Positions 9,678 through 19,438 of a DNA stretch of 64,000 bases are shown in pieces. The first letter of the stretch is position 1, and every line of letters starts with the position of its first letter. The stretch lies in NCBI GenBank assembly GCA_007988745.1, contig BJUT01000009.1, positions 33,500-97,499 on the forward strand, in the 5' to 3' direction. The translations under genes and the position numbers were made by a program. Below the pieces are notes generated by a model. The model was not told where the DNA came from. It made no database searches and saw only the letters and a program-made list of their open reading frames with translations. This DNA comes from Pseudoalteromonas atlantica. Its GTDB lineage: Bacteria > Pseudomonadota > Gammaproteobacteria > Enterobacterales > Alteromonadaceae.

Positions 9678-9706
9678 TTTCATAAAAATGTCATACTTAG
9701 TCATAA
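9678..9706 (+). promoter_or_regulatory. Pho box upstream of phoB
   Basis: Three 7-bp half-sites, TTTCATA (9678), TGTCATA (9689) and GTCATAA (9700), are spaced exactly 11 bp with AT-rich 4-bp spacers, as PhoB binding requires. The block lies 40 bp before the phoB ATG, which implies autoregulation. A further Pho-like half-site (CTGTCAT) lies at 9549-9555. Confidence 0.8.
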
Positions 9707-9745
9707 TAATGAAAACTAATTCGATAGCGTAAGAGATAATTTGGA

Positions 9746-10435
9746 ATGTCACGTAAAGTACTAGTCGTAGATGATGAAGCTCCTATCAGAGAGATGTTAG
9801 TTTTTGTTTTAGAGCAAAATGGATTTCAAGCAATTGAAGCAGAAGATTACGATTCTGCAATTGCAGCTATGGTTGAACCATACCCAGATATGGTTTTACT
9901 CGATTGGATGTTACCAGGTGGTAGCGGTATTCAAATTGCTAAGCAATTTAAGCAAAGTGAATACACACGCCAAATTCCAATCATTATGCTTACAGCCCGC
10001 GGCGAAGAAGAAGACAAAGTACGCGGCCTAGAAGTAGGGGCAGATGACTACGTCACTAAACCTTTTTCTCCTAAAGAGTTAATGGCTCGTATTAAAGCGG
10101 TTATTCGCCGTGTATCGCCTACCTCATTAGAAGAAGCCATAGAAGTACATGGCTTGCGTTTAGACCCAATATCGCACCGCGTTACCTCTGAGGGAAGCGA
10201 GCTTGATATGGGCCCAACCGAATTTAGATTATTACATTTTTTTATGACTCACCCAGAGCGTGTTTATAGCCGTGAGCAACTGCTTGACCATGTTTGGGGA
10301 ACTAATGTGTACGTAGAAGACCGTACAGTTGATGTGCACATACGTCGTTTACGCAAAGCGATTGCACCGCTGGGGCATGATCGCTTAGTACAAACAGTAC
10401 GTGGTGCAGGTTATCGTTTTTCTAGTAAATTATAA
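9746..10435 (+). CDS. phoB: Phosphate regulon response regulator PhoB
   Basis: 229 residues. Receiver domain (1-120) with acidic pocket Asp9-Asp10 and phosphoacceptor Asp53 in LLDWMLPG, then an OmpR-type winged-helix DNA-binding domain (about 130-229) ending [12 protein letters not shown]. Activates phosphate-starvation genes when phosphorylated by PhoR. It is followed by phoR after 58 bp and preceded by its own Pho box, so phoBR is probably autoregulated. Confidence 0.96.
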   Translation: MSRKVLVVDDEAPIREMLVFVLEQNGFQAIEAEDYDSAIAAMVEPYPDMVLLDWMLPGGSGIQIAKQFKQSEYTRQIPIIMLTARGEEEDKVRGLEVGADDYVTKPFSPKELMARIKAVIRRVSPTSLEEAIEVHGLRLDPISHRVTSEGSELDMGPTEFRLLHFFMTHPERVYSREQLLDHVWGTNVYVEDRTVDVHIRRLRKAIAPLGHDRLVQTVRGAGYRFSSKL

Positions 10436-10493
10436 GGTACCGCAGCTAGGGTGTGAGTACGCATAAATTACTACTCAAAGGTAAAGTGAGTGT

Positions 10494-11801
10494 ATGTATC
10501 GAGTTATTAATAAACAGGCGTTAGTAAAACGTCTGTTTATCTATTTTTTACCCCTGTTATTAGTTGGTGTGCTTATTGGTGCACCATTTTTGCTTTTATT
10601 TTTAGGCACTTCTTCTCTTTTAGTCTGGCATTATCATCAACTTTATCGCTTAAGCGATTGGCTTTTAAATCAACGTAGCTTTAACCCACCAGAGGGCGAG
10701 GGTGCGTGGGAACAAGTATTTGAAGGCATTTATCATTTACAGCACCGTAATCGTAAAAAACGCAATGAACTGGCCGATTTAATTCGTCGCTTTCGCGATG
10801 GAGCTGAAGCCGTACCCGATGCCGTAGTGGTGTTGCAAAGTGATTTAAGCATTGTTTGGTGTAACCAACTTGCACTTAAAGTATTGGGGCTCCAATGGCC
10901 GACCGATCATGGCCAGCGCCTAGATAACCTAATACGCGAACCTAAATTTGCCAAGTACATGCTGCGCGGTGAATTTGAAGAGCCATTAGAGCTTGATAAC
11001 GGACATATTGTTGACCAAGTGCTTGAATTTAGGGTAATGCCGTATGCCAACACGCAGCTTATGGTGGTAGTACGTGATGTAACACGCCTAAAGCAGCTAG
11101 AGCAAATGCGCAAAGATTTTGTTGCCAATGTATCACATGAGCTGCGTACGCCACTTACGGTTGTTACTGGCTACCTTGAGATGATGGATGGCGATATGAT
11201 GCCACCGCCTGCAATGTGGAATAAAGCGCAAAATACCATGCTTGAGCAATGTAAGCGTATGGACAGCTTAGTTAATCAGCTTTTATCTCTTTCGCGTATT
11301 GAAGGGGCGCGTAGGCAAGACAACGACAAAGCCATTAATGTGCCGCAAATGCTCAACTACATTAAAACCGAAGCGCAATCTATAAACCAAGATAAAGGCC
11401 ATGAGCTTATTTTTGATATAGATAATGAGCTTGATATTAAAGGCTCTGAAGATGAGCTACGCAGTGCATTTTCTAATTTAGTGTTTAACGCTATACATTA
11501 CACTAAAGCGGGCGGAAAAATTGTTGTTACCTGGCAGCGTAAAGAGGGGCTTGCGCATTTTAGCGTAAATGATAATGGCGATGGTATTGCACCAGAGCAT
11601 ATAAATCGTTTAACTGAGCGCTTTTACCGCGTAGATAAAGCAAGGAGTCGCACAACCGGTGGCTCAGGTTTAGGCTTAGCAATTACTAAACATGTGCTTA
11701 CACGTCACGATAGTAAATTAAATATAAGCAGTGAGCTTGGTAAAGGCTCGTGTTTTTCTTTCGACTTTTCAAAGGATAAGCTTGTTAACTTAGCAAGTTA
11801 A
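10494..11801 (+). CDS. phoR: Phosphate regulon sensor histidine kinase PhoR
   Basis: 435 residues. Two N-terminal hydrophobic segments (about 14-50, PhoR-type membrane region), a PAS domain (about 100-200), HisKA with phosphoacceptor His215 in VSHELRTPL, and a HATPase domain with NxxFNA (NLVFNAIHY), DNGDGI and GSGLGLAI boxes. It autophosphorylates and controls PhoB according to phosphate transport status. The ATG at 10494 follows a GTGAG element and gives normal PhoR length. Confidence 0.95.
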   Translation: MYRVINKQALVKRLFIYFLPLLLVGVLIGAPFLLLFLGTSSLLVWHYHQLYRLSDWLLNQRSFNPPEGEGAWEQVFEGIYHLQHRNRKKRNELADLIRRFRDGAEAVPDAVVVLQSDLSIVWCNQLALKVLGLQWPTDHGQRLDNLIREPKFAKYMLRGEFEEPLELDNGHIVDQVLEFRVMPYANTQLMVVVRDVTRLKQLEQMRKDFVANVSHELRTPLTVVTGYLEMMDGDMMPPPAMWNKAQNTMLEQCKRMDSLVNQLLSLSRIEGARRQDNDKAINVPQMLNYIKTEAQSINQDKGHELIFDIDNELDIKGSEDELRSAFSNLVFNAIHYTKAGGKIVVTWQRKEGLAHFSVNDNGDGIAPEHINRLTERFYRVDKARSRTTGGSGLGLAITKHVLTRHDSKLNISSELGKGSCFSFDFSKDKLVNLAS

Positions 11802-11818
11802 AGGCAATAAAAAGCAAA

Positions 11819-11858
11819 GTCATAAAAGTGTCATTTAAGAGTAATGTAACTGTCATCT
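11819..11858 (+). promoter_or_regulatory. Extended Pho box upstream of the pstS-like gene
   Basis: Four half-sites GTCATAA (11819), GTCATTT (11830), GTAATGT (11841) and GTCATCT (11852) repeat at an exact 11-bp period, i.e. two adjacent PhoB dimer sites. They end about 58 bp before the ATG of the phosphate-binding protein gene. Confidence 0.85.
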
Positions 11859-11916
11859 ACTCACTTTACAGTAGACGACAGTTAGGAAATGGGACGAACA
11901 AATCGGAGAACCCCGC

Positions 11917-12882
11917 ATGAAATTTAAAAACTTAGTTGCCGCAATGGGTGTGGCTGTTACAACATTAGTATCTGCACAGGCTGTTGCTCTTGACGACGCA
12001 ATTCCTGAATATCAAAAAATTAACGGCGTTTCAGGTAACTTTTCATCTGTAGGCTCTGATACTTTAGCTAACATGATGACTTTCTGGGCTGAAGAGTACA
12101 AACGTATTTACCCTAATGTAAATATTCAAATTCAAGCGGCAGGTTCGTCTACTGCTCCACCAGCGCTTACCGAAGGCACCTCTAACATGGGTCCTATGAG
12201 CCGTAAAATGAAATCAAAAGAAATCGAAGCGTTCGAAAAACGCTACGGTTACAAGCCTACAGAAGTACGTGTAGCGATTGATGCACTAGCGGTATTTGTA
12301 CACAAAGATAACCCAATTGAAGGCTTACGTATTGACCAAGTAGATGCTATTTTTTCATCTACTCGTAAATGTGGTGCGTCTGAGCAAGTTAACCGCTGGA
12401 GCGATGTTGGCCTAACGGGCGACTGGGCTGCAAAAGACATTCAATTATACGGACGTAACTCTGTATCAGGTACTTACGGTTACTTTAAAAAGAAAGCGCT
12501 GTGTAAAGGTGACTTCCGTAACAACGTAAATGAACAACCAGGTTCAGCCTCTGTTGTACAGTCAATCTCATCTTCATTAAACGCGATTGGTTACTCAGGT
12601 ATTGGTTACAAAACGTCGGGTGTACGTACGGTTCCTTTATCTAAAAAAGGCACTAACTACGTAGATGCAACGCTTGATAATGTTGCTAAAGGTAAATACC
12701 CACTTTCTCGTTTCTTATACGTGTACGTGAACAAGCACCCTAATAAGCCGCTTTCACCAATTGAAGCTGAGTTCTTAAAAATGGTACTTTCTAAAGACGG
12801 TCAAAAAATCGTTGAAAAAGATGGTTACGTACCACTATCTGCTAAGTTAGTAGAAGCAGAGCTTAAAAAGTTAGGTTTATAA
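11917..12882 (+). CDS. pstS: PstS-family periplasmic phosphate-binding protein
   Basis: 321 residues with a cleavable signal peptide (about 1-24, ending SAQAVA). The mature protein has the PstS-like phosphate-binding elements [19 protein letters not shown] and [12 protein letters not shown]. Expected role: capture of inorganic phosphate for an ABC importer. The permease and ATPase genes (pstCAB) are not next to it: a terminator and an opposite-strand gene follow. So it is either a stand-alone extra binding protein or its partners lie elsewhere. The four-unit Pho box argues for phosphate control. Confidence 0.88.
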   Translation: MKFKNLVAAMGVAVTTLVSAQAVALDDAIPEYQKINGVSGNFSSVGSDTLANMMTFWAEEYKRIYPNVNIQIQAAGSSTAPPALTEGTSNMGPMSRKMKSKEIEAFEKRYGYKPTEVRVAIDALAVFVHKDNPIEGLRIDQVDAIFSSTRKCGASEQVNRWSDVGLTGDWAAKDIQLYGRNSVSGTYGYFKKKALCKGDFRNNVNEQPGSASVVQSISSSLNAIGYSGIGYKTSGVRTVPLSKKGTNYVDATLDNVAKGKYPLSRFLYVYVNKHPNKPLSPIEAEFLKMVLSKDGQKIVEKDGYVPLSAKLVEAELKKLGL

Positions 12883-12898
12883 TTTAAACCCAACCAAT

Positions 12899-12929
12899 AA
12901 AAAAACCGCTCAATGAGCGGTTTTTTTTT
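12899..12929 (+). terminator. Rho-independent terminator of pstS
   Basis: Arms AAAAACCGCTC and GAGCGGTTTTT with a 3-base loop and nine Ts, starting 17 bp past the stop. Confidence 0.93.
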
Positions 12930-12974
12930 GTGTAAAATTTAAAACGTAAAACAGACTAACTTACTAAAAAGCGA

Positions 12975-13211
12975 TTACAGATCAGTCAGCTTTTGCGCTT
13001 GTGCTTTACACTGATTATAGCTCTCTACACATTTGGCAGAGCACACTTGCTGTTTTAAACCTTTGTCAATTGATTGCTGATCGCAACTATTTTCGCACTG
13101 ATAGTTTTGTTGTGCACATTGGTTTAACTCAGGGTTTTTCACTTGATTTTGGCAAGCTGCTAACAATGAAAATGAAAGGGCGAGGGCACTCGTTTTAATA
13201 AATGTTTGCAT
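12975..13211 (-). CDS. Small Cys-rich lipoprotein, function unknown
   Basis: 78 residues with a lipoprotein signal (LSFSLLAAC, lipid-attachment Cys19). The mature part carries seven further Cys in C-x(n)-C pairs (CAQQNYQCENSC, CSAKCVESYNQC), suggesting a disulfide-stabilised fold. AAGGATAAGC precedes the ATG, a good ribosome binding site. It lies convergent to pstS and 30 bp upstream of panC. I do not recognise the family. Confidence 0.75.
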   Translation of the reverse strand: MQTFIKTSALALSFSLLAACQNQVKNPELNQCAQQNYQCENSCDQQSIDKGLKQQVCSAKCVESYNQCKAQAQKLTDL

Positions 13212-13241
13212 GCTTATCCTTAACGTTGAACTGCGCTTTTG

Positions 13242-14090
13242 TTAAATCTCAACTTGTAAGTTGTCGATTAATCTAACATTGCCTAAAAAGGCGGCAGCTA
13301 AAATAACAAGTTGTGTATCATCAAGTGTAGCAGCTTTTAATGTATCTCGTTGAGCTATCTCAAAATAATCAGGCTTTAAGCCGGCTTGCTCTAAACTAAG
13401 CTGTGCGCTTTGCTCAAGTGCTTTATAATCGGTATTGCCTGCTTTGAGCTGCTCAGCGCAACTGTTTAGTGTTTTAAATAATGCGGTAGCCGTGGCTTTT
13501 TGCTCTGCAGATAAATAGCCATTTCGCGAGCTCATAGCTAAGCCTGAAACTTCACGCATGGTCGGTACACCAACAATTTCAACCGGAATTGATAAATCGC
13601 GTACCATGGTTTTAATCACTTGCAGCTGCTGAAAGTCTTTTTCGCCAAAGCATGCATAATCTGGTTGTACTAAATTAAATAACTTAGTCACTACCGTGGC
13701 TACGCCTCTAAAGTGTCCTGGGCGCGTGCCGCCACAATACCCCATAGATACGCCAGGTACATCTACAAAGCTTTGCTCACCAAGCCCATTTGGGTAAATG
13801 GTGTCTACGCTTGGGGTAAACACAATATCGGTGTTTAAGTCGGCTAAGCCTTGTTTGTCTTCGTTTAATGTACGCGGGTAGCTATCTAAATCTTCGTTGG
13901 CACCAAATTGCATTGGGTTGACAAAAATACTCACAACCACTTTATCGGCCATTGTTTTTGCTTTTTCAACCAATGAAAAGTGGCCGCGGTGTAAGTTGCC
14001 CATGGTTGGCACTAAAGCCACGCTTAAACCTGCTTGGCGCCAAGCTTTAATTTGACTACGTAATGATTTAATTTCAGTAATTGACTGCAT
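13242..14090 (-). CDS. panC: Pantothenate synthetase
   Basis: 282 residues, normal length. It joins pantoate and beta-alanine using ATP. Visible motifs are [14 protein letters not shown] (HxGH-like nucleotide site), [21 protein letters not shown] and SSRNGYLS. Its ATG overlaps the panB stop by one base (TAATG), so the two are translationally coupled. Confidence 0.96.
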   Translation of the reverse strand: MQSITEIKSLRSQIKAWRQAGLSVALVPTMGNLHRGHFSLVEKAKTMADKVVVSIFVNPMQFGANEDLDSYPRTLNEDKQGLADLNTDIVFTPSVDTIYPNGLGEQSFVDVPGVSMGYCGGTRPGHFRGVATVVTKLFNLVQPDYACFGEKDFQQLQVIKTMVRDLSIPVEIVGVPTMREVSGLAMSSRNGYLSAEQKATATALFKTLNSCAEQLKAGNTDYKALEQSAQLSLEQAGLKPDYFEIAQRDTLKAATLDDTQLVILAAAFLGNVRLIDNLQVEI

Positions 14091-14884
14091 TATTTAAACT
14101 CATGTTCGGCGCTTGGAAATGCGCCACTTTTAACGTCTGTACAATATTTTTTAACTGCATCTGGCATGTTGCCAGTTTCCAGTAAAAAGTTTTTAGAAAA
14201 TTTAGGAATGTATCCTGCCGAAATACCGACTAAGTCGTGCATTACCAGTATTTGGCCATCCGTTACATTACCTGCGCCAATACCTATGGTAGGAATGGTG
14301 ACGGCATCGGTAATGCGTTTAGCGAGCGCACTTGGGATACACTCAAGCACTAATAATTGAGCACCTGCGGCTTCTAGGGCTTTTGCATCATCAATCATTT
14401 TTTGCGCTTTGTCGTCTTCGCGGCCTTGAATTTTAAAGCCTCCAAATACGTGTACTGATTGCGGCGTTAATCCTAAATGGCCACAAACAGGAATCCCTTG
14501 CTGCGTTAAACTTTTAATGCTGTCGTAAAGCCATTCACCGCCCTCAAGTTTTACCATATTAGCGCCTGCACGCATTAACTCTGCTGCATTTTTACAGGTG
14601 TCGCTAACATTTGAATAGCTCATAAAGGGCATATCGGCTATTACAAAAAGCTCACGGCTGCCACCGCGTACACAGCGGGTATGATAGGCTATATCTTGAT
14701 TGGTTACGCCTAGGGTATCGTCGCCACCTTGCAGCACCATGCCCAAAGAGTCGCCAACTAAAATAACGTCCACACCGTTATCATGAAATAACTTAGCAAA
14801 ACTGGCATCGTAAGCGGTTAATGCGGTGATTTTGTTATTTTCTGCTTTCATTTTATTTAAAGTAGAAACGGTTATTTTAGACAT
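14090..14884 (-). CDS. panB: 3-methyl-2-oxobutanoate hydroxymethyltransferase
   Basis: 264 residues (E. coli PanB 264). It makes ketopantoate from 2-oxoisovalerate and methylene-THF. The [19 protein letters not shown] start, [11 protein letters not shown], the metal-binding DMPFMSY region and IGIGAG are visible. Second-last gene of the pcnB-folK-panB-panC run on the minus strand, 30 bp after folK. Confidence 0.96.
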   Translation of the reverse strand: MSKITVSTLNKMKAENNKITALTAYDASFAKLFHDNGVDVILVGDSLGMVLQGGDDTLGVTNQDIAYHTRCVRGGSRELFVIADMPFMSYSNVSDTCKNAAELMRAGANMVKLEGGEWLYDSIKSLTQQGIPVCGHLGLTPQSVHVFGGFKIQGREDDKAQKMIDDAKALEAAGAQLLVLECIPSALAKRITDAVTIPTIGIGAGNVTDGQILVMHDLVGISAGYIPKFSKNFLLETGNMPDAVKKYCTDVKSGAFPSAEHEFK

Positions 14885-14914
14885 AATATCCTCGCAGGCA
14901 TAAGCCTTGGTTAA

Positions 14915-15400
14915 TTACAGAGGTAATTGTTGTAAGTCGTTGAGCGGTAAGTCTTGCGCAATGGTTTTTAATGCAATGCCGCTTGGTAAAATCAGTTCTG
15001 GGGCAAGCTCAAGTAAAGGGTAAACTACAAACTCACGTTCGCACAGGCCATAATGTGGCACAGTTAAGCGCTGGGTATTAATCACTTGCTGACCAAACAG
15101 TAAGGTATCTATATCGAGCGTACGCGGCCCCCAACGTTCGGCTTTTCTTACCCGCCCATGTTCAAGCTCTATGGCTTGAGTTAAATCAAGTAATTGCTCA
15201 GGTTCAAGCGCGGTTTTAATACACGCTACGGCATTTACATAGTCGGGTTGATCTTGTGGGCCCATTGGTTTGCTTGCATAGTAATGCGATACACTTATAA
15301 ATTCACAATGAGGCAGCTTTTTAAGCGCACAAACGGCGTTATCAAGCTGCTCTTTGGGTGAGTTTAGGTTGGCACCTAAACCCAAATATACACACTGCAT
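14915..15400 (-). CDS. folK: 6-hydroxymethyl-7,8-dihydropterin pyrophosphokinase
   Basis: 161 residues from the ATG at 15400, which gives the canonical start MQCVYLGLGANLNSP. An open frame continues upstream to 15463 but runs through the end of pcnB, so the internal ATG is preferred. It transfers pyrophosphate from ATP to the pterin in folate synthesis. Visible motifs are YLGLGANL, PMGPQDQPDYVNAV and RWGPRTLDIDTLLF (metal-binding Asp pair). The pcnB stop lies 4 bases upstream, as in many gammaproteobacteria. Confidence 0.94.
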   Translation of the reverse strand: MQCVYLGLGANLNSPKEQLDNAVCALKKLPHCEFISVSHYYASKPMGPQDQPDYVNAVACIKTALEPEQLLDLTQAIELEHGRVRKAERWGPRTLDIDTLLFGQQVINTQRLTVPHYGLCEREFVVYPLLELAPELILPSGIALKTIAQDLPLNDLQQLPL

Positions 15401-15404
15401 GCAA

Positions 15405-16736
15405 TTACTCAGCTGGCTTTTTAGTGGTGCGGCGGCGCGGACGTTTACGTGGTTTTGGTCCACCTTGGTGGCCTAGGTTTTTTACCATTTCTTTTTGGCC
15501 ATTAATATCTAGGCTCAAGTATTGTGTCCACCACTGGGCAAGCTCACTATGTTGGTGCTCACCGGCATCCACTCGTAATAATAAAAAGTCATAAGCGGCT
15601 TTAAATCGTGGCTGCTGGGTAAGTCTGTAAGCGCGTTGGCCGGCACGTTTATCTAAACGTTGCTGTATATGCCAAATGTCGCGCGCGCCTAAGGTAAAGC
15701 GTTTAGGTACTGCAATATGCTGGGCATTTTCGCTCAGAACTTTATTCATGGCTTGAGCAAAGGCATCAAAGTAAGACAGCTGTTCTTGTTGTTTAATTTT
15801 AGTTGTGCGCTCAAGCAGCGGAAACCACATTAAAGCAGCAAATATAAACGCAGGCGTTACTTTTTTATCTGCATTTATGCGTTTATCGGTGTTTTGAAAC
15901 ATTTGCTGAATAAACGCCGCTTCTAAGCCGTCAGGGTTTTTATCTAAAATTTTATCAAGCACCGGAAATAACGACTTAAACAAGCCGTATTGGCGTAGCA
16001 TTAAATAGTTAGCTTCGGCTTTACCGTTTAAAAACAGCTTTAGAACTTCTTCAAATAAACGCGCTGGCGGTATGTTATCAAGTAGGCTGGCAAGCGCAGT
16101 AATTGGCTTTTCGCTTTTTGGCGCTATGCTCATATCAAGCTTAGTTGCAAAGCGCACCGCACGTAGCATACGTACAGGGTCTTCGCGGTAGCGTGTTTCT
16201 GGGTCGCCAATTAACTCAATTTGTTTTGCTTGTATGGCCGCTAAGCCATTGGCGTAATCGTATATACAAAAATCGTTAATAGAGTAATACAGCGCGTTGA
16301 TAGAAAAATCACGGCGCTCGGCGTCTTCTTCAATGCTACCAAACACGTTATCGCGCAGTAACTGCCCGTGCTCGCTTGATTGGCTAATTTGGTTTTTATC
16401 TTCTTGCGCTTCGTGGTGCCCGCGCATGGTGGCTACTTCTATAATTTCGCGACCAAAAACAATATGTGCTAAGCGAAAACGACGGCCAATTAGGCGGCAA
16501 TTTCTAAATAGTTTTTTAACTTGCTCTGGGGTGGCATTGGTAACAACGTCAAAGTCTTTTGGTTGTTGACCTAACAATATATCGCGAATACAACCACCTA
16601 CAAGGTAAGCGTCGTAACCACCGTCTTTTAAACGGTAAAGTACTTTGATTGCATTTGGGCTAAATTGTTTACGTGAAATACCATGTTCGCCGCGTGTTAC
16701 AACAACCGGTTCATCACTTGTTTGAGTGCTTTGCAC
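15405..16736 (-). CDS. pcnB: Poly(A) polymerase I
   Basis: 443 residues. It adds 3' poly(A) tails that mark RNA for decay. The class II nucleotidyltransferase head has YLVGGCIRD and the catalytic DFDVVT, followed by RRDFSINALYY and the RNA/tRNA-nucleotidyltransferase-like core, with a very basic tail (RKRPRRRTTKK) for RNA binding. PcnB rather than Cca is supported by the basic tail and the dksA-gluQ-pcnB-folK order; the true cca lies at 31.4 kb. Confidence 0.94.
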   Translation of the reverse strand: MQSTQTSDEPVVVTRGEHGISRKQFSPNAIKVLYRLKDGGYDAYLVGGCIRDILLGQQPKDFDVVTNATPEQVKKLFRNCRLIGRRFRLAHIVFGREIIEVATMRGHHEAQEDKNQISQSSEHGQLLRDNVFGSIEEDAERRDFSINALYYSINDFCIYDYANGLAAIQAKQIELIGDPETRYREDPVRMLRAVRFATKLDMSIAPKSEKPITALASLLDNIPPARLFEEVLKLFLNGKAEANYLMLRQYGLFKSLFPVLDKILDKNPDGLEAAFIQQMFQNTDKRINADKKVTPAFIFAALMWFPLLERTTKIKQQEQLSYFDAFAQAMNKVLSENAQHIAVPKRFTLGARDIWHIQQRLDKRAGQRAYRLTQQPRFKAAYDFLLLRVDAGEHQHSELAQWWTQYLSLDINGQKEMVKNLGHQGGPKPRKRPRRRTTKKPAE

Positions 16737-16970
16737 ATCGGCATTTGGGCCGATTATTTGCCTGCAAAATTGAAAAAGCTTGGAAATAATAATCTGTCTC
16801 CTACAGAAATGATGATTGGCTGGTCATCGCAATCAAAAAGCACATAAATTAGGTATTATAGTGCGGTGCTTTGTATTTATTGTAAATAGCCTCTATTTAG
16901 GCGGCTATCATATACCAGCGCGGTATAAAAATTAAGTTGATGGACTGAAATTAAGCCGTTTTTAAGTTTT

Positions 16971-17915
16971 TTATTTGCTTAAATGCGTAAATTTAGTGCT
17001 GTTTGGATGCTGACCTTGCGAAATTTGAATTTCGGGTATGTTTGGCACCGCTGTTAAGCTAAATTCGTTAATAGCCCACACCATTAATTGCTCCACAGAC
17101 AAATCATTCAATTGGCTATGTACAGGTAAGTTTAAAAATTCAAACGCATCAATAAGCGCGGGCTTTGGGTTGTCTGTGCTAATAGCGGGCGCATAATTTT
17201 GTTTAGAGAGTTTAAAACCTGGCTCGGCCACCGCAAGGGGTAAATGTGCGTATTGGGGAATAGGCGCATTAAGCTGTTTAAATAAACTGATTTGCCGTGC
17301 TGTAGGCTCGATTAAATCGGCGCCACGTACCACACGATTAATACCTTGCTCTATGTCATCAATAACCACCACTAGTTGGTAGGCAAATAATCCGTCACTG
17401 CGCTTTATTATGTAATCTTCATGGGCTAATGCACTATTTACAGTAATATCGCCTTGAATCAAATCGTTAAAATGGCATGTTGGGTGCTGTTGGCTAAGAC
17501 GAAGTGCGCCTTGCTCTGTTGACAAGTTAAGTGTTTTGCAGTGACCTTGGTAAATGCCACCCATGGCTTTTATTTGTTTGCGAGAACAGCGACAACCATA
17601 TACACATTGTTGGTGGATCAGCTTATTTGTTACCTCTTGATAAAGAGGTAGGCGCTGGGTTTGATAAACAACGGATTCGTCCCAGTAAAGGCCGTAGGCT
17701 TGTAAGGTATTTAGAATATGGGTGTCGGCATTTTTAACCACGCGGGTGGTGTCTATGTCTTCAATGCGCACTAACCATTTACCCTGATTTACTTTAGCAT
17801 CAAGGTAGCTGCCCACAGCCGCCACAAGCGAGCCAAAGTGAAGTGGCCCAGAAGGAGACGGTGCAAATCGACCGCGATAGTCACGCTTTGGCGTGGTAAC
17901 GGCTGTAGGAGACAT
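16971..17915 (-). CDS. gluQ: Glutamyl-Q tRNA(Asp) synthetase
   Basis: 314 residues, a truncated GltX paralogue without the anticodon domain. It attaches Glu to queuosine in tRNA-Asp. Visible features: class I signature RFAPSPSGPLHFGSL (HxGS), a zinc site with CRCSRKQ followed by YQGHC, and the KMSKS-like FKLSKQNYAP. It starts 16 bp after dksA, the usual operon partner. Confidence 0.95.
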   Translation of the reverse strand: MSPTAVTTPKRDYRGRFAPSPSGPLHFGSLVAAVGSYLDAKVNQGKWLVRIEDIDTTRVVKNADTHILNTLQAYGLYWDESVVYQTQRLPLYQEVTNKLIHQQCVYGCRCSRKQIKAMGGIYQGHCKTLNLSTEQGALRLSQQHPTCHFNDLIQGDITVNSALAHEDYIIKRSDGLFAYQLVVVIDDIEQGINRVVRGADLIEPTARQISLFKQLNAPIPQYAHLPLAVAEPGFKLSKQNYAPAISTDNPKPALIDAFEFLNLPVHSQLNDLSVEQLMVWAINEFSLTAVPNIPEIQISQGQHPNSTKFTHLSK

Positions 17916-17931
17916 AGTTAACTAATTTTAA

Positions 17932-18375
17932 TTAACCGCGCCCAGCTTGTTTTTCTTTAATTTCTGCAAGGGTTTTACAGTCTACGCATAAATCTGCAGT
18001 TGGACGCGCCTCTAAACGACGAATACCAATTTCGATTCCGCATGACTCACAAAAGCCAAAATCATCTTCTTTAATTAAGATAATTGTTTTTTCAATTTTT
18101 TTGATCAGTTTACGTTCGCGGTCGCGAGTACGAAGTTCTAAAGAGAACTCTTCTTCTTGCGCAGCGCGGTCAACTGGATCAGGAAAGTTGGCAGCTTCGT
18201 CTTGCATATGCGATTTTGTGCGGTCAACTTCATTACGTAAGTCGTTACGCCACGCTTCTAAAATCGCTTTAAAATGAGCACGTTGTGCTTCATTCATATA
18301 CTCTTCGCCCGGCTTTTCTTGGTATGGTTCTAAACCGGCTTGAGCCAATAAACCATGTCTTTGTTGGTCTGGCAT
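17932..18375 (-). CDS. dksA: RNA polymerase-binding transcription factor DksA
   Basis: 147 residues (E. coli 151). It binds the RNA polymerase secondary channel and works with ppGpp. The coiled-coil tip residues [11 protein letters not shown] and the four-Cys zinc finger (CESCG, CVDCK) are intact. AGGAGAGAGTT precedes the ATG, a strong ribosome binding site. Upstream to sfsA lie 226 bp that should hold its promoter. Confidence 0.97.
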   Translation of the reverse strand: MPDQQRHGLLAQAGLEPYQEKPGEEYMNEAQRAHFKAILEAWRNDLRNEVDRTKSHMQDEAANFPDPVDRAAQEEEFSLELRTRDRERKLIKKIEKTIILIKEDDFGFCESCGIEIGIRRLEARPTADLCVDCKTLAEIKEKQAGRG

Positions 18376-18601
18376 AACTCTCTCCTAAATCCTTAATTTA
18401 ATGCCTCAGCATTAGCCGGCGGTATAAATAGCAGAATCTTATACCCTAGGCAAATTTATTTTTTAATTAATCGAATTAGCTTCAACCAGTGTGTTGACTA
18501 AAAAGGCTCATATTTTGATTTTGATGCTTTATTAATCGTTATTTCGGTATTTAAACTTGCCTAGTTATATGGGCATAAAGTTTAAAAGCAAGTTAAATTT
18601 T

Positions 18602-19318
18602 TTATTTAAAGGCCACTTTCTCACTAAGCGTTACTTCACTAGGCGTAATAGATGCCTTATAAGCGTATACCTCCAAGCCTTTTTTAATCGCGTGCTTTAA
18701 TAAGTCGCTGTATTTTTTATCTATGTGGCTTGCTGCACTCACCGTATTAATACCTTGGTGTAAAACAGCGAACAGTAATACTGCGCGGTGGCCTTGTTCG
18801 ATCATTTCTATTAATTCGCGAATGTGTTTTTGCCCACGCACGGTTTGCGCATCCGGAAAGTAGCCTTGCCCACTTTGTGGTGCGGTTTCGCTTAACAAAG
18901 TGACTGACTTTACCTCTACATAGCAAGCGGGTTTATTGTCGCCGGTGAGTAAAAAGTCGATACGGCTGTTTTCGCTGCCGTATTTTACTTCACTTTGAAG
19001 CTGCTCATAGCCGTTAAGCTCTGTAATAACCTGGTTGTTGATAGCCTCTTCGACCACTTTATTCGCCACGGCGGTATTAACACATATTAACTGCGAGAGG
19101 GAGTTTTGAGTGAGCTCTAACGACTGAGGGTATTTTCGTTTACTGTTATCGCTGGTTGAATAAAAAGCGCTAAAGCCAGGCTCTGCGCAACCTGTCATTT
19201 TACCGGTGTTGGCGCAGTGGGCGGTAAATTCAGTTCCATCGTTAAGTTGGAGATCGGCTAAAAAGCGTTTATAGCGTTTTAATAACGTGGCGGGCTGTAA
19301 AGCTGGGGTGTATTTCAT
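18602..19318 (-). CDS. sfsA: SfsA, DNA/RNA nuclease-like protein
   Basis: 238 residues (E. coli 234). Family features: [15 protein letters not shown] at the start (OB-like N-domain), [10 protein letters not shown], and a PD-(D/E)xK-like core with RIDFLLTG and [11 protein letters not shown]. It was named for sugar fermentation stimulation in E. coli; a nuclease function is suggested by fold. Upstream of dksA as in other gammaproteobacteria, and divergent from pepB. Confidence 0.93.
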   Translation of the reverse strand: MKYTPALQPATLLKRYKRFLADLQLNDGTEFTAHCANTGKMTGCAEPGFSAFYSTSDNSKRKYPQSLELTQNSLSQLICVNTAVANKVVEEAINNQVITELNGYEQLQSEVKYGSENSRIDFLLTGDNKPACYVEVKSVTLLSETAPQSGQGYFPDAQTVRGQKHIRELIEMIEQGHRAVLLFAVLHQGINTVSAASHIDKKYSDLLKHAIKKGLEVYAYKASITPSEVTLSEKVAFK

Positions 19319-19438
19319 TTAAATTCCAATGCTAAACGCTGCAGATGCGTTGGTTTATGTTATTTATCTCAAGCTGTTGGGAACTTGTACTCACTATAGT
19401 AAACTCGGTGGCACATTTAAGTGTAAGGGTATTCTAAC

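Noticed and set aside
9113-9745. Possible small gene or CRISPR array in the fba-phoB gap
   Set aside because: No frame longer than a few dozen codons. Repeats are only 20 bp with 10-12-bp spacers, in both orientations and degenerate, so not a CRISPR.
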